Below, piece by piece: positions 42,840 to 54,606 of a stretch of 64,000 bases of DNA. Source of the DNA: Neoceratodus forsteri (taxonomy: Eukaryota; Chordata; Ceratodontiformes; Ceratodontidae); contig CM057454.1 of assembly GCA_016271365.2 (NCBI GenBank), forward strand, positions 696,585,501-696,649,500. The letters are read 5' to 3'. The stretch's first letter is position 1; each line of letters begins with the position of its first letter. The notes under the pieces were generated by a model. That model ran no database searches, was not told the origin of the DNA, and saw only the letters and a program-made list of their open reading frames with translations. Position numbers and translations under genes: made by a program.

Positions 42840-43700
42840 GCGCCATCTGCGTTCGCCTCTCTGGGCTAATTGAGCTGGACACTAGACTCCAGGCCAAGAT
42901 GGTAGGAGTCATAGGACCTCTTCCCCCGCCCAGGATCCATTGAGTCTGCCACTGTTACCACAGAAGATGCCTGAAAGGAGGAGAAGGAGGAATGGCTGGA
43001 TTGTGGTGGACTCTGGAAGGTTGGAGCTTGTGGGACAGGGGCACATTCCTCATCCAGTACCACTTCATTATTCATTTGATGCTCTGGCAGGATGGGACTG
43101 CTAGCAGGAGGCACCCGTGGTAGTAGTAGCATGGGAGGATGTGAGGATCTTCCATAATACAAACTCCAGTGAGGGTGATAGAGGACCCCAGAAGAGGAGG
43201 AAGCAACTTCTGGTGGGGGACTCAATTGTGAGGGGGTAGATTCGAGACTAGGGATGGAGTTAAAGTGTATATGTGGTGCAATGGCCTGAAGAGATAGAAA
43301 GTAGGTCCTAAGGATTGCTAGGGAGGCAGGGCGAGAGGGAGAACTGGATGTCATTGTCCATATGGGATTAATTACCTGGCTAGGGGTGAGGTTGGCATAA
43401 TGCAGGGGGAGTTTAGGGAGCTGTTGAGAGGTCTTAGACAGGTAGCCCACTCAGTTGCTTTCGCTTAGGTGTTGTTTGTCTGCCACAGTGGGGAGGAGAG
43501 GGTTCTCCACACCAGGAGTTTCAACTTGTGGTTGAAAGAATGGTGCAGAGAGAAGGGGTTCAGCTACTGTATATGGGAGATGGGGAGCAATTTGAAGGGA
43601 TAAGGGCCTATGCAGGGGTAATGGCCAGCATCCATTCTGGAGGGAAACTGCAGTCCTCAGTGGATGATATAAATGTTACTTTGATGAGCATTTAAACTAG
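42840..43700 (+). pseudogene. CR1-type LINE (family B) ORF1, esterase-like remnant
   Basis: RKQLLVGDSIVRG is read at 43198-43238, exactly the Ser-containing block I seen in family A at 6238. After it, 'gaactggatgtcattgtcc' and 'gggattaattacctggct' correspond to the HLGTN block. 'ttcaacttgtggttgaaag' corresponds to FNEWLK, and 'agcatccattctggaggg' to the D-H block. Numerous stops and frameshifts make it dead. The 195-codon open frame on the other strand (42866-43450) is simply its antisense. The 5' boundary is uncertain. Confidence 0.7.
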
Positions 43701-43924
43701 CCAAGGGGGTGATGGAAGGAATCAGGAAGGTATAAATTGCCCCACCCCCACAGACATAAGTAGACAGTAGGGAGGACTCAAGGGCAGATAAACCCCCAGG
43801 GTGCAAAAAAAGCAGAGTGGTAGAAAGGAAAGGGGATGGGAACATGGGCAATAAAAGGAAAGTGGTGAAGGAGGTGGTGGCAAAAAGGAAATAAGGTGGG
43901 TAGCAATCAGAGTGGTAACAAAAT

Positions 43925-44333
43925 ATGGAATGTCATATGTGCAAATGCTAGAATTCCAGGAAATAAAATTCCAGACCAAGAAGCCATCATGGCAAAGGCA
44001 GACCTAGATATTGTGGACATTACCAAGTCATGATGCACTGGAAACCATGACTGGGATATGACCATACCAGGTTAACTCAGTTCAGGAAAGACAGGGTGTG
44101 AAGAAATGGAGGAGGGAAGGTGCTATACATAATGGGAGGCATAAAAGCAACGAAGATTCAGTGAATCTGGGGGGAGTAGAGGTACTCTGAGTCACACTGA
44201 AAATTGGAAATGGAGCCACTATTTGCACTGGTTTGATCAACAGACATCAAAACCAGCAGGAGGGTTTAGATAAGGTTGTGGTAAAAGCCACTGGCAAAAT
44301 GGAAGAAAATGGGGACATGCTGCAGGTGGGTAG
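43925..44333 (+). pseudogene. CR1-type LINE (family B) ORF2, start of endonuclease
   Basis: Follows ORF1 after a ~220-bp linker. Reads WNVICANARIPGNKIPDQEA, ADLDIVDITKS, a stop, then CTGNHDWDMTIPG, and finally VKATGKMEENGDMLQVG in mixed frames, where the GDFN motif should follow. The copy breaks off at about 44333 and resumes near 47630, with about 300 bp of the endonuclease missing. Confidence 0.65.
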
Positions 44334-44559
44334 TGTTGTGTGAAACTAAAAAATGTTGCCAAGTGAAATATTTTGGGCAATCCCTGCATTATGTAAAATA
44401 TTTCATGGGTGCGAAATGCAAATTCCCCCCACCCCCAGCGAAATGCGGAATTTCACCCGCAAAATGCTAATTTTGCCACCCACGGGTAAAATTCTGCATT
44501 TGAGAGCCAGGGAGGAACATTGTGTTATAAAAAAAAATTAAAAGGGGTTCTCCCCTTCT
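44334..44559. other. short-motif-rich DNA (CGAAATGC family)
   Basis: Recurrent 'gaaatgc', 'aaaatgc' and 'gaaatattt' words with interspersed C-rich stretches. No gene. It may be part of the same low-complexity unit as the minisatellite that follows. Confidence 0.4.
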
Positions 44560-44910
44560 GAAGACCCCACATCCCTGGTGTCTAGTGATTCCATCCCCCC
44601 CCGGCAGATTGCCAACTCACAATGGGAAGAATCCACCCCCAAGATTCAGCCCATCCCCATCCACATAATTTCAAATAAAAATAATTTCCTGGTGTCTAGT
44701 GGCCCCTCCCTGGCCAATCACTGGGTACATTAAGAATGATGACCCCCACCCCTAGAGTCACATCCATCCCCCCGTTGTCCATAAGTGCTGAGATCTTCAA
44801 ATCATCTAATAAAAAAAAACTTTCCCCAGTGTCTAGTGGACTCCCCTCCCACCCTGTCCATTAGTAGTAACCACACCCCACCCCACACAGCCATCATCTA
44901 GTACCCCCAT
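44560..44910. repeat. ~117-136-bp minisatellite, three units
   Basis: 'ctggtgtctagtg' or 'ccagtgtctagtg' near 44573, 44690 and 44826, each followed by C-rich text ('ccatccccccc', 'cccctccctgg', 'actcccctccc'). In two of the three units an 'aataaaa' A-rich run directly precedes the motif. Confidence 0.6.
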
Positions 44911-45000
44911 GGGCCACTGGCACAGCCCTTCATTCACCTCCACGGCTGGCTGGCCCCCTGAGCTCTTTTCTGAAATGAGCTTGAGTGAGCCCTTTTCATA

Positions 45001-47625
45001 GATACATAGATACATAGACAGTGTCGGCAGATAAGGGCCTATGGCCCACCTAGTCTGCCCATTTGAGCTTGTAAGTTCAGTTTGTTTTCCTAGAAGTCTA
45101 TTTCCCCTTACACCTGACCTCTAGAATTCCTTTATGTCTATCCCATGCATTCTTAAATCCCGTGATTGTTTCAGCCCCCACCACTTCCTCTGGCAGGGTG
45201 TTCCACTTGTCCACCACTCGTTCTGTGAAGAAATTCTTTCTCATGTTTCCTCTGAATCGTCCTCCCTCCAACTTCATCCCATGCCTCTAGTCCTGAAACA
45301 TCTTTTTCGCTTAAAATAGTGTTTTCCTGCACCCTGTTCCTCCCTGTAAGATACTTGTATGTCTCTATCATATCCTCCTCCTCCTCTCCTCCAGGGGTAC
45401 ATGTTCAGTTCCTTCAACCTGTCTTCATAGGACTTGTGATGCAACCCATGCACCATCTTTGTTGCCCTCCTCTGAACCTTCTCTACCCTGTCTATGTCCT
45501 TACGAGGTATGGTCTCCAGAACTGTACACTGTACTCAGGTGGGGCCTCACTAGTGTCTTGTATAGCGGAATTATGACCTCCTTTTCTGCTGGTGATGCCC
45601 CTGCCTATACATCCCAGCATCCCATTTGCTTTACCTGATGCCTTGTCACACTGTTTCAGATCTTTGAGGTCATCAGAGATGACAACCCCAAGATCCTTTC
45701 CTGCTTGGTGCATGCTATATCCTCACCCCCAACTGATATATTGTGCCAGGGTTTTTGTGCCCTATATGCATTATCTTGCACTTCTTTGCATTGAATTTCA
45801 ACTGCCAAACCCTTGACCATTCTTCAAGTTTCTGCAGGTCCTTCTCATTCTGTCTACACCTCTGGTGTGTCTACTCTGTTACAGAGCTTTGTGTCATCAG
45901 CGAACAGTGAAATTCTGCCTTCTATATCCTGTGCAATGTCACTGATGAAGATGTTGAATAGGACCGTCCCAGCACTGATCCCTGTGGTACCCACTGGTCA
46001 CTCTTCCTCTGTGGAGTGACAGCTTACTTACCACCACCTCTGTGTCCTGCCACTCAGCCAGTTACCTACCCACCACACTACTGTCCTGCCCACACCCATA
46101 TTCCCCAGTTTGTGTAATAGTCTTCTATGTGGCACAGTGTCAAAGGCCTTGCTGAAGTCCAGATAGGCCATGTCCACTGCCCTCCCCGATCCACCTCCCT
46201 AGTCACCCAGTCAAAAATTCAATGAGGTTGGTCTGACATGACCTCCCCTGGTGAAACCATGCTGCCTTGGGTCCTGTAGTCCATTGACAACCAGATGTTC
46301 CACCAATCTCTCCTTCAGTAGTGCTTCCATGATCTTTCCCACTACCGAGGGGTGAGGCTGACTGGTCTGTAGTTCCCTGCTTCCTCTTTGTTCCCACTTT
46401 TGTATAAGGGACTACATCTGCTGTCCTCCAGTCTTTGGGTACCTCCCTGTTTCAGTGATTGGCTGAACAGGATAGCCAGAGGTTCAGCCACCACCTCTCT
46501 TAGTTCTTTAAGGACCTTGGGGTGCACCCCATCTGGCCCCATTGCTTTATCAGCTCTTATTACTTCCAGTTCCTTCAGGACCCTTTCTCGTGTAAAGGGA
46601 CTTGTGTCCATTTCTGCACCATTCTCACCCCTTGTACTCCCTTCAGACCCATTACCCCCCTCTTCCTTAGTAAAGACTGAGCAGAAATACCTATTCAATA
46701 TGTCAGATTTACTGTTGTCATCCTCCACGCGGCTCCCATCCTCCCCTTCAGTCTCACTATCCCTCCCTTTGTCCTTCTTTTTCACTTATGTACCTGTAAA
46801 GGTTTTGTCCCTTTAACCACTGATTTTGCAATGTGTTCTTCTGTCTGAGCTTTGGCTTCCTTACTGACTTCCCTGCCTCCCTTTGTTTCTCCTGGTACTT
46901 CTCCCTATCCCCTTCTGCCTGTGTCTTTTTGTATTGCCTGAATGCAGTCTTTTGGCTTTCACTTTCTTTTGCTACCTCTTTGGAAACCATAATGGCCTCC
47001 TCTTTCTTTTCCTCTTGCTAACCTGCTTAATGCATAATTCTGTTGTTCTTATAATCCCCATTTTAAATACTGCCCACTGTTCCTCAATCCCTGATTCCTG
47101 TCCCATTCCCCTTAATGCCTCTTTCAAGCATCTCCCATTTTCCCAAAGTCTGCCCCTAAAATCCAGGATACGTGTTTTGTGTGGTTTGGTTCTGCTCTTT
47201 CTGTGATTTCAAACCACAATGACTGGTGGTCACTGTTACCCAGGTGCTCCCCACTGTTACCCCCATCACACTGTCCCTGTTTGTGAGCACAAGGTCCAGT
47301 ATTGCCTTCTGCCGAGTTGGTTCCATGACCAGTTGCTTGAGGAAGGCACCTGAAGGAGTCCAGGATAAATCTGCTCCTAGTTGATGCTGCTGCTGGGATG
47401 CTCCAGTCCACGTCTGGTATATTGAAGTCTCCAACCAGTACTACCTCACCCTTGTCTGCCATCCTTTGGATGGCTAGCATCAGCTCCCTATCTGTTTCTT
47501 CCTCCTGGGCTGGTGGTCTATAGACCACACCTGTGCGGATGGCTGGCCCCATTTTCCTTTCCAGCTTAACCCACAGTATCTCTCCCCCATTTTGTTCCTC
47601 CTGGATCTGTGTGGCCCTTATGTCA
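45001..47625 (-). pseudogene. CR1-type LINE (family B), ORF2 EN-RT, inner copy
   Basis: Minus-strand CR1 lying within the + strand copy. Endonuclease: EILWVKLERKMGPAIRTGVVYRPP near 47510-47590, VVLVGDFNIPDVDWS near 47400-47445 (intact), and HLGNSDHQSLWF near 47215-47250 (intact SDH). A Glu/Lys-rich linker covers 46750-47000. RT reads ADKAMGPDGVHPKVLKELREV (about 46490-46560), LYKSGNKEEAGNYRPVSL, and LFADDTKL near 45890-45910 (intact). The C-terminus has LNMYPWRRGGGGYDRDIQV and a WFHQGRSCQTNLIEF block upstream. The 3' UTR ends at 45001-45060 with 'acatagacagtgtcggcaga' and 'taagggcctatggcccacc'. It shows frameshifts but few losses of catalytic motifs, and is the best-preserved CR1 in the window. 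Confidence 0.88.
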
Positions 47626-47629
47626 TTCA

Positions 47630-50355
47630 ATGAATGAGTGTGTGCACACAAAGGACTGAACTTGCATGCCAGCATTTTAGGATGGCAGTGGAATTGAACC
47701 ATACAAGAGTGAGTGTCCTGAACTCTGGAAGGCAGATTTTTTAAAAATGGGAGAATGCCTCTGGGATTATCTAGTCGGGGGGGCATAGTGAAGGCAACAA
47801 ACCTCTGCACAAAGTAAGTGACCAAAAGCAAGAGGAAAAAGAGGCCCATATGCTCTCAAAAGAAGTGACTGAAAAAAATAAAGGCTAAAAGGGTAGTATT
47901 CAGAAGGTGTACAGAGACACAGAGGGAAGAGAAAAATGAAGTTTGCGAGGAGAAACAGAAGGAAGCAGGAAAAACAATAAGGACTGCAAAGGCACAAACT
48001 CAGGAGAGAATAGCCCATGGGGTGACAAAAGTGGACAAGACTGTTTTTAGGTATATAAGTGATATGAGGAAGACTAGGGAAGGGATTGTAAGGTTAAGAA
48101 GGGGAGGGGGAACTGTCCAGAAGAAGTCCAGCAGAAGATAAATATTCTGAACAAATACTTTTTTCAGTGTTCATAGAGGAAGGAGACGGGGGCACATAAA
48201 AGCAACATGAACATGGGAGGGAGAGAGGGAGGGAGACACTAGTCCTTTTTCAGAGGAGACAATACTGAAGGGACTAGCAAATCTGAAAGTGGACAAAGAA
48301 ATGGTGCCAGACGGAGTGCATCCAAGGGTACTAAGGGCTGCTGAGGAGTACTGACTGCATCTCTTACAGGCCTACAATATTTAACAGCTCACTGGAAACA
48401 GGAGTGCTTCTGGAGGACTGGAGGGGGCAGATGTAGTCCCACTTCACAAAAGTGGTAGCAGGGAGGAGGCTGGCAACTATTGGCCAGTCAGTCTGACTTT
48501 GGTGGTGGGAAGATAAATGGAGAAACTGCTGAAGGAAAGGATTATGTAGTATCTTGAATCCAACAGGTAACAAGACCAAAGGCAGCATGGATTCATGGTG
48601 GTGACTTGTCATACAAATCTGATAGATTTCTTTGACTGGGAGAACAGGGAAATAGATCAGGATGTAGCAGTGGACATGGCCTACCTAGATTTCAGTAAGG
48701 CTTTCAACATTGTTCCACATAAGAGACTTGTAAGGAAACTGGGCAGATTCAGGGTAGGTCCAAAGGTGGTAAACTGGGTAAGATATTGGGTAAGGGATAG
48801 GTGACAGAAGGTGCCATTTAATGGAGTTCATGCTAGAGAAATGAGGATGACCAGCAGGGTGCCTAAGGGCTCAGAACTGGAACCAGTCACCTTTAATTTC
48901 TTTATAAGTGACATTGCAGGTGGGCTGGAAGGGAAGGTCTGCCAATTTTTGGATGAAACCAAAATCTGCAATAGGGTGGACACTCCAGGGGGGTGCAAAG
49001 AAGGCACAGAGACCTAAGTAAACTCGAGGAATGGTCAAGGGTATGGAAGCTGGGTTTCAATTTGAAAAAGTGCAAAATCATGCACTTAGGCACAGAATAC
49101 AAGAGGCATGGTATAAAATGGGAGGAGAAATAATAGCAATCACTAGATAGGAAACTGACCTTGAGGTAATCATATCTGATGACCTAAAAGTGGCAAGGAA
49201 GTGCAACAAGGTAGTTTAAAGAGATAGTGTGATGTTGTGGTTCTTGACACAAACTGGGACCCATAGTGTAAACTTGTTAATTCTCATGAACTTGTATTCA
49301 CCCTAAACTTTGTGCTATGTTCCATAGCAAATAGCCACTCTGTGTACCTGCTAGCCTACAGGACCCACACTGGTCTTGTTGTCTTGAAGTTTCTCCTTTA
49401 TATTTTAGTTCAGCCTGAAGCATGTATTTGATATGCATGTACAGTATTTATTATCACCGAATATATTTGCATATACTGTAGTATTTGCTACCTCCCTACT
49501 GCCTTTGATTGTATGAAGTGGGTATTTTCTACTTTTCACTATTGTTACTGAGCATCTTGTTCTTGAGTTACCTATTTTCCCATTATTGTAGATATTAACC
49601 ACATGTGAAATATACTCAGTATTCCTATTCCTTTTATGTTGTTCCCTGTTACACTGCCTAAGTTTTTTGTAAACTTCTGGGTTGTGCCTGAAAATTGTCA
49701 TTTTATGGCTAGATCACCTACCCGGTTACCAAAAACATAATAAATAAAAAATAAAACAGAGAGGGGTATCATCAGTAGAAGGAGGAAAGTGGTGTTGCCT
49801 CATCATAGATCACTGGTGAGACCCCACCTTGAGTACAGTGTCCCCCATTCTGGAGACCACATCTCTGGAAAGACTTAGAGAGAGTGGAGGCTCTCCAGAG
49901 GTGGGCAACTAAGAAGGTGCAGGATCTGCATCAGAAGCCCTAGTGGAGAGACTAAGGGGTGTCAATACGTACACCTTGGAAGAGAAGAGGGAGAAGGTAG
50001 AGAATGGGTATTTTTCAGAAACAAAAGATGCATGAACAAGAACAAGGGGACATGCAATGAAACTAGAAGGCAGTAGATTCAGGAAAGATGTGAAGAAGTG
50101 CTTCTTCACAGAAAGAGTGGTAGATACCTAAAACAGTCTTCCAGTGGAAACGGTGGGGGTAAAAGTAGTGATCAGTTCTAGAATGCATCAGATAGAGATA
50201 AGGGAATATTGTTGGAAAGAAAGTGTGGGGAGACAGCTGGGGGGAGACAGTTGGAAATCAAATAGGGTCTGCAGTGACACTATAGAAAAGGAAAACAACT
50301 GGGAGACTGGGTGGGCCAAGCAATCATTATCTGCCATCAAGTTTCATGTTTCTAT
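47630..50355 (+). pseudogene. CR1-type LINE (family B) ORF2, distal part of the outer copy
   Basis: Resumes the + copy after the inner CR1. Linker: KPLHKVSDQKQEEKEAHMLS (47796-47855). RT: CHTNLIDFFDWENREIDQ (48605-48660), VDMAYLDFSKAFNIVPHKRL (48671-48730), VPKGSELEPVTFNFFI, and QFLDETKIC near 48945, where the usual FADDTK is changed to FLDETK so the catalytic aspartates are lost. C-terminus: RPHLEYSVPHSGDHI after an insertion at 49215-49757, then KDVKKCFFTERVVDT near 50085-50130. The 3' UTR ends near 50355. Many stops. Confidence 0.8.
49215..49757 (+). mobile_element. retroposon-like insertion with A-rich tail
   Basis: Interrupts the CR1-B C-terminal coding region between 'aacaaggtagtttaaag' and 'gagaggggtatcatcag'. 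It ends in 'aataaataaaaaataaa' (49737-49755), a LINE or SINE tail. The body has no coding motif and may be a 5'-truncated LINE 3' UTR. A possible short duplication ('aaagaga'/'acagaga') is imperfect. Confidence 0.55.
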
Positions 50356-51383
50356 ATTTCTAAGACTTGAAAAAAGATAAACTTAAAATCTTAATGGGCC
50401 ATCAAGGCCCAGAAAGACAGAGGAATAAAATTGACACTACAAGAGAAGAACCCTCGGAGGTACTGTATATCATATGAAAGACATTTTCTGCATATATGCC
50501 CACTGTGCCATATTAACCATATGTTCTCCTCTAATACATTCTGTTATATGATCAGAAAGCTCTATATTGTCATGTATTTTTGTACCTATGATAAATGAGT
50601 CTGGTCTGGATTAATCAACTCGGGTAATTATGGTCCCTTTTTTAAAGTCAGAATAGCTGAGCATATCTTTACATCTATTTGCATAGCAATAGTGAAATTG
50701 ATTTGTAAGAGTAACATTTGCCAGGTCATGTCCATTTTTATTTATGACAGATACAGCAGAACTGGTTCATTCCATTCCCATCATTCCAATATTTATTATT
50801 TGGCTGTAAGACTTTTGTAATGGTGTTAGGGTGTCAACAGTTCCAAAAATATTTCTTAGAAGATTATTTGACTGAAAGAAAATGTTAGCCAGGCCACTGC
50901 GACAATCCCCTTATTATTTAATCTGAGACTTTCAAGCATTTTTTTCAGTCGATTGCACCTTTACTAAAGGTTTTTGGACTCTTTATCTCCTTTAGGTGTA
51001 AAACACTGTGGATGGAAAGACATACTGTACTTGTGGGAATATTGTTTTATGTGATATCCCACCAAGGTGCAAACAATATAACTGGATCATATTGATCTCG
51101 ATATTTGCATGTCTGAAATTTTTTTTATGTGGCAGGTTCAATATGTGCTATGGCAGCTGGGCTTCACATATCAGTCAACAGCTCTGATGGTTGAATATGC
51201 TTTGAGAGATGTGTAGGCTAAGGAAAAAAGCCTCTTTCTTTGATACCATTCCACTGCCTCTAATTATTTTTTTAAAGAGCTAGTTTACTGCCTACAACTA
51301 ATATTAGTTTTAAATTCATTCAACCATTACCTTTTATATCTGAGGTACTTCTTCTTTTCCTTTTAATTAATTAGAAGATTGCT
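50356..51383. other. unassigned DNA
   Basis: AT-rich, no supported feature. Confidence 0.4.
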
Positions 51384-51385
51384 TA

Positions 51386-51660
51386 TGTGATGTTAGTAGG
51401 CATGATGTGTTGGACAACACTCTGCAGGGCAGCTGACATATCTATCTCTAGTCCCCCCATTGTATCATCAGCATTATGACCTCACTGGCTGTGACATCAC
51501 TGGTGCTTGGGAAGAGCCACTCAGTATCAACCAGGTCAGTCACCTGTGATGTCACAGTCAGTGAGATTATGATGCTGATGATGTAGCAGTGAGACTAGAG
51601 ATAGATATGTCATCTGCCAGGCTGAGAGTCATCCCACCCATCCAGCATAATACTATCACA
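51386..51660. mobile_element. 275-bp palindromic MITE, TA target duplication
   Basis: Starts TGTGATGTTAGTAGGCATG and ends with its diverged inverse (...ATAATACTATCACA). It is flanked by TA on both sides (51384-51385 and 51661-51662). The arms pair over about 120 bp each, for example 'gacatatctatctctagtc' near 51435 with 'gactagagatagatatgtc' near 51592, leaving a ~25-bp centre. TA duplication and palindromic form suit a Tc1/mariner-derived MITE. No coding sequence. Confidence 0.75.
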
Positions 51661-51662
51661 TA

Positions 51663-52123
51663 GAAAACATTCTAATGAGCAAAGAAGAAAGAAAAATGCT
51701 TCAGAAATAAAAAGTTACAACTGACTACTTCTTAAAATTTTTATTATTTTCCTGTCTGTCAGTTTTGGTTCCACTAGCTCTTTAATTTTCATTTACTGTT
51801 GTGTTTTCTTTTGGTGTTTCCTTCTATACTGGGTATGCTAAAACTGTCTTCTGACTGTAAGTTTTCTTTTCTCTTTTCCATTATGGAGCATGTTCATGTT
51901 TGATAAGCATGAGTTGATTTTTTGTTTTCCTCTTTTTAATTGGAGCAGCTGTCTGTAAATACTGTTTTTATTAATTTTGTACAATGTGACATTTTGTCTG
52001 ATTTTATCATAATAAAATTCCCCTAATCTGTCTGTAAAGTGGCACGTGATACTTAAAAAATCCATAAAAAACAACAAAAGAGGTGTCAGAAGAGGACTCA
52101 GGTTACCCCCAGTCTGCATTTTT
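51663..52123. other. unassigned AT-rich DNA
   Basis: No supported feature. Confidence 0.4.
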
Positions 52124-54599
52124 ATGTTTGGTTGTGCACATGCACAAGAAACATTTTGTCACAGCTTAGAAGAGAAGAGGGGTTTTGGAGGAGCAGCACT
52201 GTGGGAGCCAATGCCCCCAGTGCCTTTTGAGGCTTGGCCCGCTTTCCCCAATGCAGTGGCATGCTGTTGCTGATACTAGTTCAACCAGCATGCCGCCACC
52301 TTGAAACAAATTCGCCACTGCAATGAGGGAGTGACTCATCATTGCAGGGCGGTGTCTTGCCTGGTGAAACATTTCCTATAACATGGTGGCAGGTGGCAGC
52401 TCTTGCCACCCACCTCAGAGTCCCCATGAAAGCTGACTTGAGGGTTCCCAATCCCCATGTAAGTATTCCCCATCCCCAGTTCATTTGCTGATGGGGTAGC
52501 CCAATCCCCATCAGCATGATGCACCACCCCCATTTGTTATGTGCCAAGGGGGTGCCCAATCCCCCACAGCTCATGCGCTCCCATTCCCCCCCACCACAAT
52601 GTATGGCTGATGGGGGTGCCCAATCCCTATCAGCTCCAGTACCCACCTCCCCAACAAACACCTGGACAGGTGGCATACTGGGAGCCCACCCCAGCATGCC
52701 AATAGTGTCCCGCGATGTCTTTTTTTTATTTTAAGTGATGTTAAAAAAGAAAACAGTCCCTTGTTGAGCCCCATGCCCCTTCCCCCAACCCGCACCAACC
52801 CTCTGAGTACTCTGCCTGCACACACACCCACACACCATCTTACCTCCTGAGCCCAGCACAACAATCTTGGGTTGACCAGGAACACATCTGCACTCTTCAA
52901 AGCCAACCGCGAACTGAAGAAATGCTGGTAAGCTGTATTATGACATAAATGGTTTTTTTTTCAACTTTGGTGCATATCTTGGCCATTTTTTCAAATTTTG
53001 GCACCACATTTTCAACATAGGGTTCTTGGGACCCCACCTCATGAATTCAGTCACTGTCATCTCGTTATTGAGTCCTGAAAGGTGATTTTGTGGTCACTGC
53101 ATGCAATCACTTTTCTGGACTGATTAATGAAATGACAGTGTCACTGTTCATGAGGTCGGCTCTTAAAAAGCCTATGTTGCAAATTTGGTGAAAGAATTCC
53201 CAAAAATGACTGCGTTATGAGCGTGTGTTGCGCGGTTTCTATGCATGCCTGTAACTTTGCGAATCTGTAATATTTTCACTCCAGGTTTTCAACATTGGCA
53301 TTTTTCCACACCTCCTTATGAACAGTACAGCTGTTATTTTTCACATCCTGGCCAAAATGTGTCTTTGCATTCCCGGTGCAGAATAGTGCGATCGCTTGTG
53401 GGAAATTGGTGTTCAGGACAGATTAAGAAAATCACAGTGACACTGTTTATGAGCAGAGGTCCTAAAATGCCTATGTTGAAAATTTGGTGACACAAGTCCA
53501 TAAAATGACTGTGTTACAAGTGTGTGTTGCGCAGTTTCCATGCACCCTTGTAACTTCGCAAATGTGTAATATTTTCACTCCAGATTTTCAACATTGGCAT
53601 TTTGCCACACCTCTTTATGAACAGTACAGCTGCCATTTTTCATATCCTGCCCAAAATATGCATTTGCACATCTGGCGCACAATAGCACGATCACTGTGGG
53701 AAATTAATGTTTCAGACAGATTAAGAAAATCATAGTGACAGTGTTCATGAGCAGAGGTCACAAAATGCCTATGTTGAAAATTTGGTGAAATAATTCCACT
53801 AAATGACTGCTGTACAAGCATGTGTTACGCAGTTTCCATGTACGCTAGGAATGTGAAGCATTTTTAATATTTTCACTACAGATTTTCAACATTGCCATCT
53901 CTTTACACCTCCCTATGAATGGTACATCTGTTATTCTTCACATTCTGCATGATCTGTGTTTTCGCACATCTGGCACAGAATGGCACAGTTGCTGTGAGAA
54001 CTCGAAGTTTGGGACACATTAACAAAATCACAGTGCCACTGTTCATGAGAAGAGGTCCCAAATGCTTTCATGAGGTGGGGGTCACAAAAAGGCATGCTGA
54101 AATTTTGTAGTGCAAATACTAACACACCCCTCGGGCATTAGGGTTTCCAACCATAACGTCCCACGCTGTACAGACTGACAGGCATCAGAGGTGTAACTTT
54201 GGATCACCGGCTGTAATGCTCATACCATCCCACCCCCATCCTGAAGCCAGTGACAGGCATAGAGGTGTGCCTTGCACTCTTCAGCCCCAGACTTCACCCC
54301 ATTCTCCTGTACTGCACCCATTTCAGTGTATGTCCTTATGAAAAGGGGTGACTGTGAAGCCAAACACCCCAAGGCACACCATAACACTTGTCGGTGTCTA
54401 GGGGATAGGGTGAGGTGAAATGCAATGCGCATTATGGACAACAACCCTCAGGCACACCCCAATGCCTGTCCAGCTTTGCAGTGTGGAGGCAGGATTGGCG
54501 TGAGTTCAATACTTCACTGCCACTCCTATTCTGCATCTGTCTAACTCCTGCACATCCAATGCTAATATCAGCAAGCAAACATTCGGCATTGACAAATGC
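52124..54599 (+). mobile_element. ~2.5-kb modular foldback element, copy 3
   Basis: 2476 bp in the same orientation as copy 2. The near-palindromic start is 52124-52154. The ~106-bp zone is reduced to one clear unit ('gcatactgggagcccacccc' and 'agcatgcc' near 52673-52702), preceded by diverged blocks of the form 'atgggg(t/g)...cccaatcccc'. Then come the T-rich spacer (52950), the ~299-bp hairpin units at 53281, 53580 and 53879, the subterminal block, and the terminus 'cattcggcattgacaaatgc' at 54599. Beyond the end, 'ttgttta' is shared with copy 2, so the true end may be about 7 bp further out. Confidence 0.78.
53281..54110 (+). repeat. ~299-bp tandem hairpin array (copy 3)
   Basis: 'ccag(g/a)ttttcaaca' at 53281 and 53580 and 'acagattttcaaca' at 53879, periods of exactly 299 bp twice. 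Each unit ends with an inverted 'gttcatgag(c/a)agagg' block followed by 'gttgaaaatttgg' (absent or altered in the last unit). Confidence 0.78.
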
Positions 54600-54606
54600 T
54601 TGTTTA

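Noticed and set aside
42866..43450. 195-codon minus-strand open frame
   Set aside because: It is the antisense of the CR1-B ORF1 remnant (RKQLLVGDSIVRG on the + strand) and has Ser/Pro-rich low-complexity composition.
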